A stretch of 64,000 bases of DNA from an uncultured Alphaproteobacteria bacterium (GTDB taxonomy: Bacteria; Pseudomonadota; Alphaproteobacteria; HIMB59; GCA-002718135): contig CABYHL010000004.1 in NCBI GenBank assembly GCA_902518895.1, forward strand, positions 1 to 64,000, written 5' to 3'. Every line of letters begins with the position of its first letter. Positions within the stretch are counted from its first letter, which is position 1. Shown here in pieces: positions 21,022-31,572 of this stretch. The notes under the pieces were generated by a model. That model was given only the letters and a program-made list of their open reading frames with translations, was not told where the DNA came from and did not search any database. A program made the position numbers and the translations under genes.

Positions 21022-22070
21022 ACACACGGGTTCGGATCTGACAAATGAATATCTTCGATCTCTTTTAAAACTTCCTTTGATAAAGTAATATCAATACTAT
21101 CAATATTTTCTTTAAGTTGTTCCATTGTCGTAGCTCCAATAATATTACTTGTTACAAACGGACGATCATTCACAAAAGCATTGGCAAATGTAGATGGAGC
21201 TATACCAAGTTTATGCGCAAGGTTAACATATTGTTCAATAGCATTTTCTCCTCTTTCGGTATGGTGTCTTGAAAATCTTCTTGGCCACAGAGTATACCTT
21301 GCTTTTTTTGGATTTTTACCTCCAATATATTTACCACTCAATCTTCCTCCAGCTAAAGGCGAATAAGCTAGTAAGCCACAATTCTCTCTGATTGATACTT
21401 CAGAATTATGAATATCAAATACTCGATTAACCAAACTATAAACATTTTGAATAGACATCATGCGTGGTAAATTTTTTTCTTTAGATAATTGAAGATATTT
21501 CATAACACCCCAAGGTGTTTCATTAGATAAACCTACATATCTAATCTTTCCTGCTTTAACAATCTGATCTAAATTATATAAAACCTCTTCAACGGTAGTC
21601 CAATCATTATCACTAGCATCGTATTCAAAATCTAAAATTCCAAATTTTGGAACTTTTCTTTCAGGCCAATGTAATTGGTACAAATCAATATAATCAGTCT
21701 TTAATCTTTTGAGACTTGCATCTATTGCAGCATTCATATTTTTTTTATCAAAACCAAGATTTTTTGATCCTTCTCTAATCCACTCAAGACCATCTGATTT
21801 AGAGGCTATTTTTGAGGCTAGAAATATTTTATCTCTGTTTTTCTTTTCTTGAAACCAATTACCAACTATCTCCTCAGTTTTACCATAAGTTTCTTTTCTA
21901 GGCATGACCGCGTATAACTCTGCAGTATCAAAAAAATTAACTCCTCTTTCAACAGCATAATCCATTTGATCGAAACCATCTTGTTGACTGTTTTGTTCAC
22001 CAAAAGTCATTGTACCTAAACAAATGACGCTTACATCAATATCTGTATTGCCTAATTTTCTATATTTCAT
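21018..22070 (-). CDS. Aldo/keto reductase (copy 1)
   Basis: MKYRKLGNTDIDVSVICLGTMTFGEQN; FFDTAELY; DYIDLYQLHWPE. Confidence 0.93.
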   Translation of the reverse strand: MKYRKLGNTDIDVSVICLGTMTFGEQNSQQDGFDQMDYAVERGVNFFDTAELYAVMPRKETYGKTEEIVGNWFQEKKNRDKIFLASKIASKSDGLEWIREGSKNLGFDKKNMNAAIDASLKRLKTDYIDLYQLHWPERKVPKFGILDFEYDASDNDWTTVEEVLYNLDQIVKAGKIRYVGLSNETPWGVMKYLQLSKEKNLPRMMSIQNVYSLVNRVFDIHNSEVSIRENCGLLAYSPLAGGRLSGKYIGGKNPKKARYTLWPRRFSRHHTERGENAIEQYVNLAHKLGIAPSTFANAFVNDRPFVTSNIIGATTMEQLKENIDSIDITLSKEVLKEIEDIHLSDPNPCV

Positions 22071-22088
22071 TTTTTAATTTCATAATTA

Positions 22089-23138
22089 TTAAACACAAGG
22101 GTTTGGATCATAAAGATGAATATCTTCAATCTCGTGTAAAATATCATCAGTTAAAGTAATATCAATGCTATCTATATTCTCTTTAAGTTGTTCCATTGTC
22201 GTAGCTCCAATAATATTACTTGTTACAAACGGACGATCATTCACAAAAGCATTGGCAAATGTAGATGGAGCTATACCAAGTTTATGCGCAAGTTTAACAT
22301 ATTTTTCTATAGCAATTTCTCCTCTCATTGTGTTGTGTCTATCAAAGCGACTAGCCCACAATGTAAATCTTGTATTAGGTGGATTTTTACCTCCTAAATA
22401 TTTTCCACTTAATCTTCCTCCAGCTAAAGGCGAATAAGCTAGTAAGCCACAATTCTCTCTGATTGATACTTCAGAATTATGGATATCAAAAATTCTATTT
22501 ACTAAACTATAAACATTTTGAATAGACATCATTCGGGGAAGATTTTTTTCTTCTGATAATTTCATATATTTCATTACACCCCAAGGTGTTTCATTAGATA
22601 CACCTATATGCCTTACTTTTCCTTGCTTAACTAAATCTTGAAGACAAGATAAGACTTCTTCTAACTCAACCCACGAGTCTTCAGGGTCATATTCAAAATC
22701 TAATTTTCCAAACTTTGGTACTTTTCTTTCTGGTGCGTGGAGTTGGTATAAATCAACATAATCAGTTTTTAATCTTTTAAGACTACCATCTATTGCAGCA
22801 TTTATATTTTTTTTATCAAAGATGAGATTTGGTCCTCCATCTCTTATCCAACTATTGCCTTCACTTTTAGCACAAATTTTAGTTGCTAAAATTACGTCTT
22901 TTCTTTTATTATTTTGACTAAACCAATTACCAATAATTTCCTCTGTTTTGCCATACGTTTCAGCTCTTGTTGGTATAGAGTAAACTTCAGCTGTATCAAA
23001 AAAATTTACACCTCTTTCAAATGCATAATCCATCTGTTCAAAGCCGTCATCTTGATTATTTTGTTCTCCCCAAGTCATTGTGCCAAGACAAATAACGCTA
23101 ACATTTAAATTTGTTGTCCCTAGTTTTCTATACTTCAT
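22089..23138 (-). CDS. Aldo/keto reductase (copy 2, paralogue)
   Basis: Same architecture and near-identical C-terminal half as the 21018-22070 gene. Confidence 0.93.
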   Translation of the reverse strand: MKYRKLGTTNLNVSVICLGTMTWGEQNNQDDGFEQMDYAFERGVNFFDTAEVYSIPTRAETYGKTEEIIGNWFSQNNKRKDVILATKICAKSEGNSWIRDGGPNLIFDKKNINAAIDGSLKRLKTDYVDLYQLHAPERKVPKFGKLDFEYDPEDSWVELEEVLSCLQDLVKQGKVRHIGVSNETPWGVMKYMKLSEEKNLPRMMSIQNVYSLVNRIFDIHNSEVSIRENCGLLAYSPLAGGRLSGKYLGGKNPPNTRFTLWASRFDRHNTMRGEIAIEKYVKLAHKLGIAPSTFANAFVNDRPFVTSNIIGATTMEQLKENIDSIDITLTDDILHEIEDIHLYDPNPCV

Positions 23139-23208
23139 ACTATTTTTATAAAATGCCTTGAAATTGTCGGATTTATAGCGATATTAGTAATAATTAAAAG
23201 GAGAAATT

Positions 23209-23961
23209 ATGGCTTTAGACTTTAATCAACGATCTTATACTAAATCAGTAGATCAGGCAGCAATTGATGAAGGCTTGAGAGCGTATATGCTTAAAGTCTA
23301 CAATTATATGACAATTGGCTTGTTACTTACTGGATTTATTGCTTACTTTTTTGGAAAAGCATCAATAGTTACAAACGAGATGGGTCAAATTGTAGGAGTA
23401 ACTCAAGTTGGTGCATTACTTTTTGGATCTCCACTCAAATGGGTTATTATGCTAGCTCCACTAGGGTTTGTTTTTTATTTAAGTGCCAGAATCAATAGGA
23501 TGTCAGTTTCGGCTGCACAGATAACTTTCTGGTTATTTGCAAGTATAATGGGACTATCTCTTGCCTCAGTATTTATTGAGTTTACTCAAACATCTATTGC
23601 TAGAGTATTTTTTATTACAGCAAGTACATTCGGAGCAATGAGCTTGTATGGATACACAACAAAAAGAGACTTAACAAAACTTGGTGGTTTCTTATTTATG
23701 GGACTAATTGGTATTATTATTGCAAGCGTTGTTAATATCTTTGTTGGCTCGACAGCATTGCAGTTTGCAATCTCGGTTATTGGTGTTCTAGTTTTTGTTG
23801 GACTAACAGCATACGATACACAAAACATAAAAAATATGTATTATGGTGGTGATAGTGAAGAAATAGGATCAAAAAAAGCATTGATGGGTGCATTAAAATT
23901 GTATTTGGACTTCATCAACTTATTCATTTTATTGCTACAATTATTTGGTCAAAGAAGATAA
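23209..23961 (+). CDS. Bax inhibitor-1/YccA family membrane protein
   Basis: ITASTFGAMSLYGYTTKRDL, ALKLYLDFINLFILLLQLFGQRR. Confidence 0.95.
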   Translation: MALDFNQRSYTKSVDQAAIDEGLRAYMLKVYNYMTIGLLLTGFIAYFFGKASIVTNEMGQIVGVTQVGALLFGSPLKWVIMLAPLGFVFYLSARINRMSVSAAQITFWLFASIMGLSLASVFIEFTQTSIARVFFITASTFGAMSLYGYTTKRDLTKLGGFLFMGLIGIIIASVVNIFVGSTALQFAISVIGVLVFVGLTAYDTQNIKNMYYGGDSEEIGSKKALMGALKLYLDFINLFILLLQLFGQRR

Positions 23962-23993
23962 TTCTTTTAAAACCCAAATATCTTTTTATTATA

Positions 23994-24021
23994 CCCAGTC
24001 TTTTAAAGACTGGGTTTTTTT
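23994..24021 (+). terminator. Rho-independent terminator abutting the next start codon
   Basis: CCCAGTCTTTTAAAGACTGGG + TTTTTTT, followed directly by ATG at 24022. Confidence 0.85.
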
Positions 24022-25830
24022 ATGTCTAACTTAGAAAATAAACTTAAAAAAATTATCGATACATTCAATAATGTAAATAAGGAAATTGCTTTCAATGATA
24101 TAAAAAAGTTATCTGAAAAATATAATAAAAATATAAGCGTTCAAAATATTATGTATCAAATATCTATGAAAGTTGGTGACATAGATACATCTATTAATGC
24201 TTTAAAAAAAATTTTGTTCATCGATAAAAAAAACATTTCATACCTTTCTCAATTATATAAATTACTTATAAGAAAAGGTTTGCTTGATCAGGCGTTAGAA
24301 AAAATTAATTCTATACTTGAAAAAGATAATAAAAATTATGAAGCTTTACGTGACAAATCCTATATTTATTTTTTAAAGAAAGATTATATTGAAGCAAAGA
24401 AATACATTGAGAATATTTTAAACTTAAAAGATGACGATTACTTTGGCTACAATATTAAAGGATTAATATATCTTAAAAATAATTTTTTTGAGAAAGCTAA
24501 AAATTTCTTTAATACAGCTTTAAAAATAAATGATAGGTACATAGATAGCTACAATAATTTAGGCGCTTGTTTGCTTGAGTTAGAAAAACTTGATGAAGCA
24601 AAAAAAATCTTCGATAGTGCCTATGACCTTGATAAAAAAAATGTATCAACCCTGATAAATTTAGCTAATGTTCTAAGCCTTCAAGATAATATTGTTGGAG
24701 CAGTGAATTATTATAATGAAGCTTTAAGTTTAGAACCAAACAATCAAGAAATAATTTCAAATTTAGCTATATGCTACTGCAGAGATGGCAAAGAGAAAGA
24801 AGCAAAAATATTCTACGATAGAGCAATAAAAATTAATCCGTATGATTACAAATTAATGTATGCATATTGTACATTACAGTTAAAAATAAATAATTTTGAT
24901 GATTCTTGGGAATTATTTGATTCACGATTATTGATAGAAAAAAATAAAAACAAGTTAAGCAATTTTGATTTAATTAAAAATAATTTATTTAAAAATTTAA
25001 CTATTAATCAAGATGACAAATTACTTGTTTTGAGAGAACAAGGAATAGGTGAGGAAGTTTTATTTAGTTCAATATATCCTGATATTATAAATAAATTTAA
25101 AAGTCTCAAAATAGAAGCCGACAAAAGATTAGTACCTATTTTTAATCGATCATTTGGAAAAGAAATATTTGTAGAAGATGGATATTACTCAAAAAATTCT
25201 AATGTATCTGATTTTGATAAAATTATATATGCAGGAAGTTTAATCAAATTTTTCAGAAAAAATAAAAGTGATTTTGATTATATTCATTATTTAATTGCAA
25301 GAGAAGATATTGTTCAAAATTACAAAGAAAAACTAAACAATCATAAGGATAAGTTAAAAATAGGTATATCTTGGAAAAGTGTTGTAAATATTTACGGTAG
25401 TCTGAAATCATTATCAATTAAAGATTTTGAGCCATTGTTTATGGACAACAGATTAATTATTAATTTACAATATGGAGATATTGATTCAGAAAAAAAATAT
25501 ATATTTGAGCAAAACAAATACTTGGAAGTGTTTAGCGATTTAGATTTATTTAATGATATTGAGTCATGTATAGGATTACTGAAAAATTTAGATTTATTTA
25601 TTACTGTAAGTAATTCAACAGCACATTTTGCTGGAGCTTTAGGTATACCAACAATACTAATTTGCCCAAGAAAATCATCTACTTATTACTATTGGAACAC
25701 ACAAACCGGTTCTTCAATTTGGTATAAAAACATAAAAGTTTTAGGAATTGAAAAATCAATTAATGATACAGTTAATGTAATTAATAATATTTTAGAAAAA
25801 GGAAATGAATTTAAATTTTCAAATCAATAA
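24022..25830 (+). CDS. TPR-repeat protein with C-terminal glycosyltransferase-like domain (copy 1)
   Basis: Repeated TPR units; LVLREQGIGEEVLFSS, TVSNSTAHFAGALGIPTILICP. Confidence 0.8.
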   Translation: MSNLENKLKKIIDTFNNVNKEIAFNDIKKLSEKYNKNISVQNIMYQISMKVGDIDTSINALKKILFIDKKNISYLSQLYKLLIRKGLLDQALEKINSILEKDNKNYEALRDKSYIYFLKKDYIEAKKYIENILNLKDDDYFGYNIKGLIYLKNNFFEKAKNFFNTALKINDRYIDSYNNLGACLLELEKLDEAKKIFDSAYDLDKKNVSTLINLANVLSLQDNIVGAVNYYNEALSLEPNNQEIISNLAICYCRDGKEKEAKIFYDRAIKINPYDYKLMYAYCTLQLKINNFDDSWELFDSRLLIEKNKNKLSNFDLIKNNLFKNLTINQDDKLLVLREQGIGEEVLFSSIYPDIINKFKSLKIEADKRLVPIFNRSFGKEIFVEDGYYSKNSNVSDFDKIIYAGSLIKFFRKNKSDFDYIHYLIAREDIVQNYKEKLNNHKDKLKIGISWKSVVNIYGSLKSLSIKDFEPLFMDNRLIINLQYGDIDSEKKYIFEQNKYLEVFSDLDLFNDIESCIGLLKNLDLFITVSNSTAHFAGALGIPTILICPRKSSTYYYWNTQTGSSIWYKNIKVLGIEKSINDTVNVINNILEKGNEFKFSNQ

Positions 25831-27589
25831 TCTTCTTAGAAAGTTTGAATCTGGTAAAAAACTGGATAGTTATAGAGAATTATTAAAAATTTTTAAAAAA
25901 AATAAAGATGATAATTTATTACGTTACAATTTGGCAGTAATTCAGCAAAAACTTAATTTAAATGAGGAGGCAAAGATTAACTACAATTATTTAATTAAGT
26001 TTGAAAAAAATATAAAGGCTATGATTAATCTTTATAATATTTTATTCTCGGAAGAAAAATACTACGAAGCATTAAATATAATAGATAATATATTAAAAAT
26101 TCAACAAATTGAAAACGTTCACAAAGATAAAGCTTTTGCGTGTTTAAAATTAAACAATATTAAAATTTCTCGAGAAATATGTGAATATTATCTTAGTAAA
26201 AATAGTAAAGATTTAATTGCTCTTAATATTTTAGGTCAATGTTCCTTTGCTGAAGGAGATAATAAAATGGCTATAAAAATCTTTAATAATATCTTAGAAT
26301 TTGATACTAATAATTTATCTGCAATAAATTCATTAGGTAGAATTTATCATGAGAAACGTGATACAAAAAATGCGGAAAAGTTTTTTTTATTAGCATTAGA
26401 AAGAGACAGATATTCTTACCATATTGTAAATAATATTGCTGGTTTTTATAGAGAAGAAGGAAAAAATGATAAAGCTGTATATTATTATAAAAAAGCCATT
26501 AATCTAAATCCAAACAATCCATATGTTTATAATAATTTATCTAAAACTTTTTTTGATTTAGGCATTAGTGAAGAAGCAAAAGATAATAGTTTTAAAGCAT
26601 TAAAGATAAAACCTGATGATGGTGATATACAAAAAACATTGTCATTTATTTATTTAAAAGATCATGATTTTGAAAAAGGTTGGGATTATTTTGATGGAAG
26701 ACTAAAGTTGAATGAATTTGTTAATAAGAATAAAAATATTAAAAGATTAAATAAAAAACTATTTAGAAAAAAAATATTAAATAAATCTAAAAATAAATTT
26801 TTGATTGTAAGAGAACAGGGTGTTGGAGATGAAATTCTTTATGCTTCAATGTATGGCGATCTTTTAAAAACATTAGAAAATGTTACTATAGAATGTGATC
26901 CAAGATTATTAAATTTATTTAAAAGATCTTTTCCAAAATATAGTAATAACTTTGTTGAGCTTGGAAGTATTTCAAATAATGATTATGAATTAAAAAAAAT
27001 TGATTATGTTTTGTACGCTGGAAGCTTAGGTAGATATTATCGTAAAAGATTAGAAAATTTTATTAATGAACCATTCCTAAAAATAGATCAAAAAAAATAT
27101 AGAGAGATACAAAGTAAATTATCTAAATATGATAATAAATACAATATTGGAATTTCATGGAAAAGTTTTAATAATAGATACGCGTCTGACAAATCATTAG
27201 AGTTAGACGACTTTAGAGATGTATTTAAGTTACCAAATTGTAATGTTTTTAATTTTCAATACGGTGATGTTTTAAATGAGATTAATAACTTTAATAATGA
27301 AAAAAATAAACTTTTGAGTATTGATGATTTAGATCTTTATAATGATTTTGAAAGTGTTGCTGCATTTTTAAAATCACTAGATATGTTTGTAACTATAAGT
27401 AATAGTACTGCGCATCTAGCAGGTTCACTAGGTGTAAAAACAATATTAATAAAGCCTGATAATTATGCTCTTTTTCATTATTGGAACCAAAAAAATAATA
27501 AAACACCTTGGTATAATTGTGTTGAACTAATTGAAAGAGAGGACTTTTTAAATGGATTTATAAAGCTAGAAAATTATTTGGATTTATGA
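25805..27589 (+). CDS. TPR-repeat protein with C-terminal glycosyltransferase-like domain (copy 2)
   Basis: LIVREQGVGDEILYASMYGDLL, TISNSTAHLAGSLGVKTILIKP; paralogue of upstream gene. Confidence 0.8.
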   Translation: MNLNFQINNLLRKFESGKKLDSYRELLKIFKKNKDDNLLRYNLAVIQQKLNLNEEAKINYNYLIKFEKNIKAMINLYNILFSEEKYYEALNIIDNILKIQQIENVHKDKAFACLKLNNIKISREICEYYLSKNSKDLIALNILGQCSFAEGDNKMAIKIFNNILEFDTNNLSAINSLGRIYHEKRDTKNAEKFFLLALERDRYSYHIVNNIAGFYREEGKNDKAVYYYKKAINLNPNNPYVYNNLSKTFFDLGISEEAKDNSFKALKIKPDDGDIQKTLSFIYLKDHDFEKGWDYFDGRLKLNEFVNKNKNIKRLNKKLFRKKILNKSKNKFLIVREQGVGDEILYASMYGDLLKTLENVTIECDPRLLNLFKRSFPKYSNNFVELGSISNNDYELKKIDYVLYAGSLGRYYRKRLENFINEPFLKIDQKKYREIQSKLSKYDNKYNIGISWKSFNNRYASDKSLELDDFRDVFKLPNCNVFNFQYGDVLNEINNFNNEKNKLLSIDDLDLYNDFESVAAFLKSLDMFVTISNSTAHLAGSLGVKTILIKPDNYALFHYWNQKNNKTPWYNCVELIEREDFLNGFIKLENYLDL

Positions 27590-28279
27590 TTTAAACTTAT
27601 TGGAGAGATATTCATCTCTTTCTGCAAGCCAATCCCTTGCAAATTCAACATCCTGCCATTCAGAAAACCATGGTCCCCCCCTAGTATAATGAACTGCATA
27701 AGGCTTGCCCTTATTATGGTCTGAAGTCCACCCTTCTAACCAATTCCATCTTTCATCTAAAGATCCAATTTCATCATCTTCACACCATTTAAATTGATGA
27801 AGGTATGCACCTGTTTCGTTATTAACTTTCTCTACAGTTAATTGTTTTGTACTGGGATGAGAGCAGTTATATAGAATAAAACTAGACCAATTTTTTCTTG
27901 GATAAATTGATTGTTTCTGTCCATCCATTTTGTGTTTCTCTTTAGGTGTGTAGTCATGCTTAACACAGTAAACAGCTTTATTTTCATCAAGATTTTTAAA
28001 TAAGTTGGATACATCATCTAAAAAAATAAAATCACAGTCACAAAAAACTGCCCAACCTTCATAATTTGTAAGTTTTGGAACTAAAAATCTTGAATAGGTG
28101 AATTGTGTAGATGCCAAAGGATCAATTGTTCTGGTGTATAAGTTTTTAGCAATAAGCTCATCAAGTTTTAAAGACATAACTTTTACATCAGCATTAGTTC
28201 GTTTTAGAAGTGAATACTTACAAACTCTATAAGCAATATCCTCTTTAGAATCATATCCTATAAAAAAATTTAATTTCAT
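27584..28279 (-). CDS. Putative glycosyltransferase (GT8-like)
   Basis: MKLNFFIGYDSKEDIAYRVCKYSLLKR, WAVFCDCDFIFLDD. Confidence 0.6.
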   Translation of the reverse strand: MKLNFFIGYDSKEDIAYRVCKYSLLKRTNADVKVMSLKLDELIAKNLYTRTIDPLASTQFTYSRFLVPKLTNYEGWAVFCDCDFIFLDDVSNLFKNLDENKAVYCVKHDYTPKEKHKMDGQKQSIYPRKNWSSFILYNCSHPSTKQLTVEKVNNETGAYLHQFKWCEDDEIGSLDERWNWLEGWTSDHNKGKPYAVHYTRGGPWFSEWQDVEFARDWLAERDEYLSNKFKS

Positions 28280-28280
28280 A

Positions 28281-29582
28281 TTAATTGTTATTTTGTCTTA
28301 TCATCATGGGAGATGACCAAACAAGTGAATTATAATTACCAGAGTCAGACAAAGAACTCCATTCCTCTTGTGATTGATTTGTAATTCTACATATCCAGCT
28401 ATTTTCCAACTTAGCATTTTCAGCTCTCATTATCCATGCATCACTTTTTTGTTTATCATTATTTTCTCCAAGTTCAATATTGGACATAAAATAACAGATA
28501 TCCTTAGAAGGACTGGGGCCGATCATTCCAATAATATTCTCTCTAGCGATATCCCATTTTAAATTTTTTATAGCAAAATAAATTAAAAGTTTTTTGGATT
28601 CTTCTTCACCAGCATTATTTTTAATTATTTCATTTACAAATTTAATGTCAGTAAGATCATTTTCATTAAGAATCTTTGTTATTGTAGAACGAAGTAGAGA
28701 GCTCGGATTTAAACTCCAATACTTCTTAATTAATTTTTTAAGATTTTTTTTATCATTTAAAATAACAATAATTTCTAAATGAAGTTTTATATATGGAGCA
28801 AAGTTTTTTTTCAATTCTATAGCTTTTAAAATATTTTTGAGAGCATCTTTAATATCACTATCAAATTTTATTTTAGCTATTTCATAAAAACCTATGGATT
28901 TATTTTCATTTAAATCATTTTTATTTATTATTTTATTTGAAAAAGCTTTATCTGATAATAAAATTATTTGATTCCAGTTTTTTGTTTTAGCAGCAATAAA
29001 TATTAGTGTGTCATAAAGTTTTTCAATATTTGGATTAATTGAAAATAATTTTTCTCCGTATAAAAATGCATGATGATAATCTTGATTTCTTAAATTTTGT
29101 TCCATTAAACCTCTGTATCCAAGTGTTTCGGTCTTTTTTGATTTGATCATATCTTCATAAATATTGTTTAATTCTGGAAATTTTTTTTCAATCTTTAAAA
29201 CTTCAGACTTTAGTAATAGAGATAATGATTGATCATCCTTAAGATAACTAACCATTTTTTTATGTGATTTTAAAGCTGTCTTATTATCTTTGTTTGCGAC
29301 CGCTATCATTGCATCGACAAAGTGTAAGTAACCTTTTTCAATTTTATTATATTTATTTTTTAAGAAATATTTTCCAAGCGAAAGTCTTGATCGGAAAAAT
29401 AAATAAAACACCAAATACAATACAAAAATAAAAGATATAAAAATAACAGCAAATAAATTTGAAGAAAAAGAATATTTTAAATTTCCTATATCTAAGGATA
29501 CAATAAATGGATTGGTAAAAATAAAAGTGAGAGCTATGATTAATATTAAAAATTGTAATACAAATACTGATAATCTATACAT
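28281..29582 (-). CDS. HemY-like TPR membrane protein
   Basis: Two N-terminal TMs then TPR; C-terminal WICRITNQSQEEWSSLSDSGNYNSLVW; next to coiled-coil membrane gene. Confidence 0.75.
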   Translation of the reverse strand: MYRLSVFVLQFLILIIALTFIFTNPFIVSLDIGNLKYSFSSNLFAVIFISFIFVLYLVFYLFFRSRLSLGKYFLKNKYNKIEKGYLHFVDAMIAVANKDNKTALKSHKKMVSYLKDDQSLSLLLKSEVLKIEKKFPELNNIYEDMIKSKKTETLGYRGLMEQNLRNQDYHHAFLYGEKLFSINPNIEKLYDTLIFIAAKTKNWNQIILLSDKAFSNKIINKNDLNENKSIGFYEIAKIKFDSDIKDALKNILKAIELKKNFAPYIKLHLEIIVILNDKKNLKKLIKKYWSLNPSSLLRSTITKILNENDLTDIKFVNEIIKNNAGEEESKKLLIYFAIKNLKWDIARENIIGMIGPSPSKDICYFMSNIELGENNDKQKSDAWIMRAENAKLENSWICRITNQSQEEWSSLSDSGNYNSLVWSSPMMIRQNNN

Positions 29583-30459
29583 TATTCAACTTTGAAATTT
29601 CTTTTATAAAATTATTATAGTTATTCATTTCATTTAAAGATACTTTAAAAAAAACTTTGTGATTTTCTATTTTACCTAGATTGTCATAAGCTTTAGTTAT
29701 GTTTCTATTTTTAATAAAAAATTTAGTTTCCTCTAATATTAAAATTCTTTCATCTGAAATAATATTTTCTGAAGATGGAGAAAGGTTTATGTAGGGTAAA
29801 AAAATTTTGTTAAATAAACTATTGTTATTGTTCATAATATTCTTCAAATATAAATTAACTTCGTCATTAAATTGATTTTCTAAAAATAAATGCCCTTTGT
29901 ATTTATTTCTTTTTAGGATTGATAATCTTTCCAGAATAGGGTTTTTGTTTTTTTCTATAATTGTTTCAAGGTATTTAAGTTCTCTATCAAAATCCATGTT
30001 GTTTTCGTATTTAATTATTATTAACTCAACTAATTCATTGATAGATTGATTTACTAGTTCAAGATTATTATTAGACTGATCTAAGATATTTTTATTTTTT
30101 ATAGAAGAAATCTCATAACTTAGGGCATTGAAGTTCTTATTTAATAATTCTATGCTTTCATTGATAGACGTCAAATCAAATTTTGATTCTTTATTTGAAT
30201 TTTCTTCAATAAGTTTTTCTATATTTTTTAAAGCTGTATTTGTTTCTAATATTTCTTTTGATATATTTTTTATAAATTCAGAATTTTCATTAATATTTTC
30301 TCTAAGCTCATTTTCTAGTTCAATCTGAAGTTTTGATACCTCATCTTCATTCTGATAATTTGTATAGAGAAGATAAATTAAGAAAAAGACACATAATAAA
30401 AGAATAAAGCTTAATGTAAATTTAGAAAAAACATAAAAACTATCAAAAACTTTTTTCAT
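29575..30459 (-). CDS. Mitofilin-like coiled-coil membrane protein
   Basis: N-terminal TM, coiled coil, gene order with hemY-like gene. Confidence 0.45.
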   Translation of the reverse strand: MKKVFDSFYVFSKFTLSFILLLCVFFLIYLLYTNYQNEDEVSKLQIELENELRENINENSEFIKNISKEILETNTALKNIEKLIEENSNKESKFDLTSINESIELLNKNFNALSYEISSIKNKNILDQSNNNLELVNQSINELVELIIIKYENNMDFDRELKYLETIIEKNKNPILERLSILKRNKYKGHLFLENQFNDEVNLYLKNIMNNNNSLFNKIFLPYINLSPSSENIISDERILILEETKFFIKNRNITKAYDNLGKIENHKVFFKVSLNEMNNYNNFIKEISKLNNV

Positions 30460-30520
30460 TTCCTTTTTTTAGCATTATTAGTTTGTTGTTTAACAGTGTA
30501 AAATACTATACCAAAAAAAT

Positions 30521-31531
30521 ATGCTTGTATTTGCTGCAGAAACTTCGTGCGACGAAACATCAATATGTCTAATGGAAAACAGTTCTATTTTAGAGCATAT
30601 TACTTTTTCTCAGGAAATTCATAAAATACATGGTGGTGTCGTACCAGAGTTAGCTTCAAGATCACATCTGGAAAAAATACAAATTATAACAAGTGATTTA
30701 TTTAATAATAAGAAAATTGAACCAAAAGAAATAGATGTTTTTACCGCTACTTGTGGACCAGGGCTTATAGGAAGTTTATTGGTAGGTTCAACTTTTACCA
30801 AATCTTTAGCAGTTTCTTTAAACAAACCATTCATTCCTACTAATCATCTTGAAGGACACATATTATCTGCAAGTTTTAATAACAATATTAAATTTCCAAA
30901 TCTCATCTTGCTTTTAACCGGAGGTCATACTCAAGTTTATTTGATGCATAGTGAAAATGAAATAGAGCTATTAGGAGAAAGTATTGATGATGCAATAGGA
31001 GAAGCATTTGATAAAACAGCAAAATTAATTGGTCTATCATATCCTGGCGGAAGTGAGATCGAACAACAAGCTCTTAAAGGTGATGAGGATAAATTTGTTT
31101 TACCAAAACCATTAGTTAAAGAAAAAAATTTTAATTTTTCATTTTCTGGTATTAAAACAAATATTAACCTTTTAACAAAAAAAAATAAAATTAATAAAAA
31201 ATTTGTTGAAGATTTATCAGCATCATTTCAAAAAAATATTACTGAAATTCTTATTGAAAAATTAGAAAGAGGAATAAAAAGATTAAGCTCCGAAAATAAA
31301 AAAATAAGATCAATTTCTGTAGTAGGAGGAGTTTCAAATAATAAATATATTCGAAGTAAAATAGAAAATTTTTTTATCAAAAAAAATATTGAAATTTATT
31401 ATCCTATAAAAGAAATGATGGGCGACAATGCAGCAATGATTGCTTGGGCGTGTATGAAATTTTATAAAAAAAACAGAAATGATTTATTTTTTAAACCAAT
31501 GCCTAGATTAGGAGTAAGAAGTGTATTATAA
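30521..31531 (+). CDS. tsaD: tRNA N6-adenosine threonylcarbamoyltransferase
   Basis: AAETSCDETSICLM, GGVVPELASRSH, GPGLIGSLLVG, LTGGHTQ. Confidence 0.97.
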   Translation: MLVFAAETSCDETSICLMENSSILEHITFSQEIHKIHGGVVPELASRSHLEKIQIITSDLFNNKKIEPKEIDVFTATCGPGLIGSLLVGSTFTKSLAVSLNKPFIPTNHLEGHILSASFNNNIKFPNLILLLTGGHTQVYLMHSENEIELLGESIDDAIGEAFDKTAKLIGLSYPGGSEIEQQALKGDEDKFVLPKPLVKEKNFNFSFSGIKTNINLLTKKNKINKKFVEDLSASFQKNITEILIEKLERGIKRLSSENKKIRSISVVGGVSNNKYIRSKIENFFIKKNIEIYYPIKEMMGDNAAMIAWACMKFYKKNRNDLFFKPMPRLGVRSVL

Positions 31532-31572
31532 GTTTAATCTTTTAAAAAATTTAAACTAAAAAAAATATAAAA

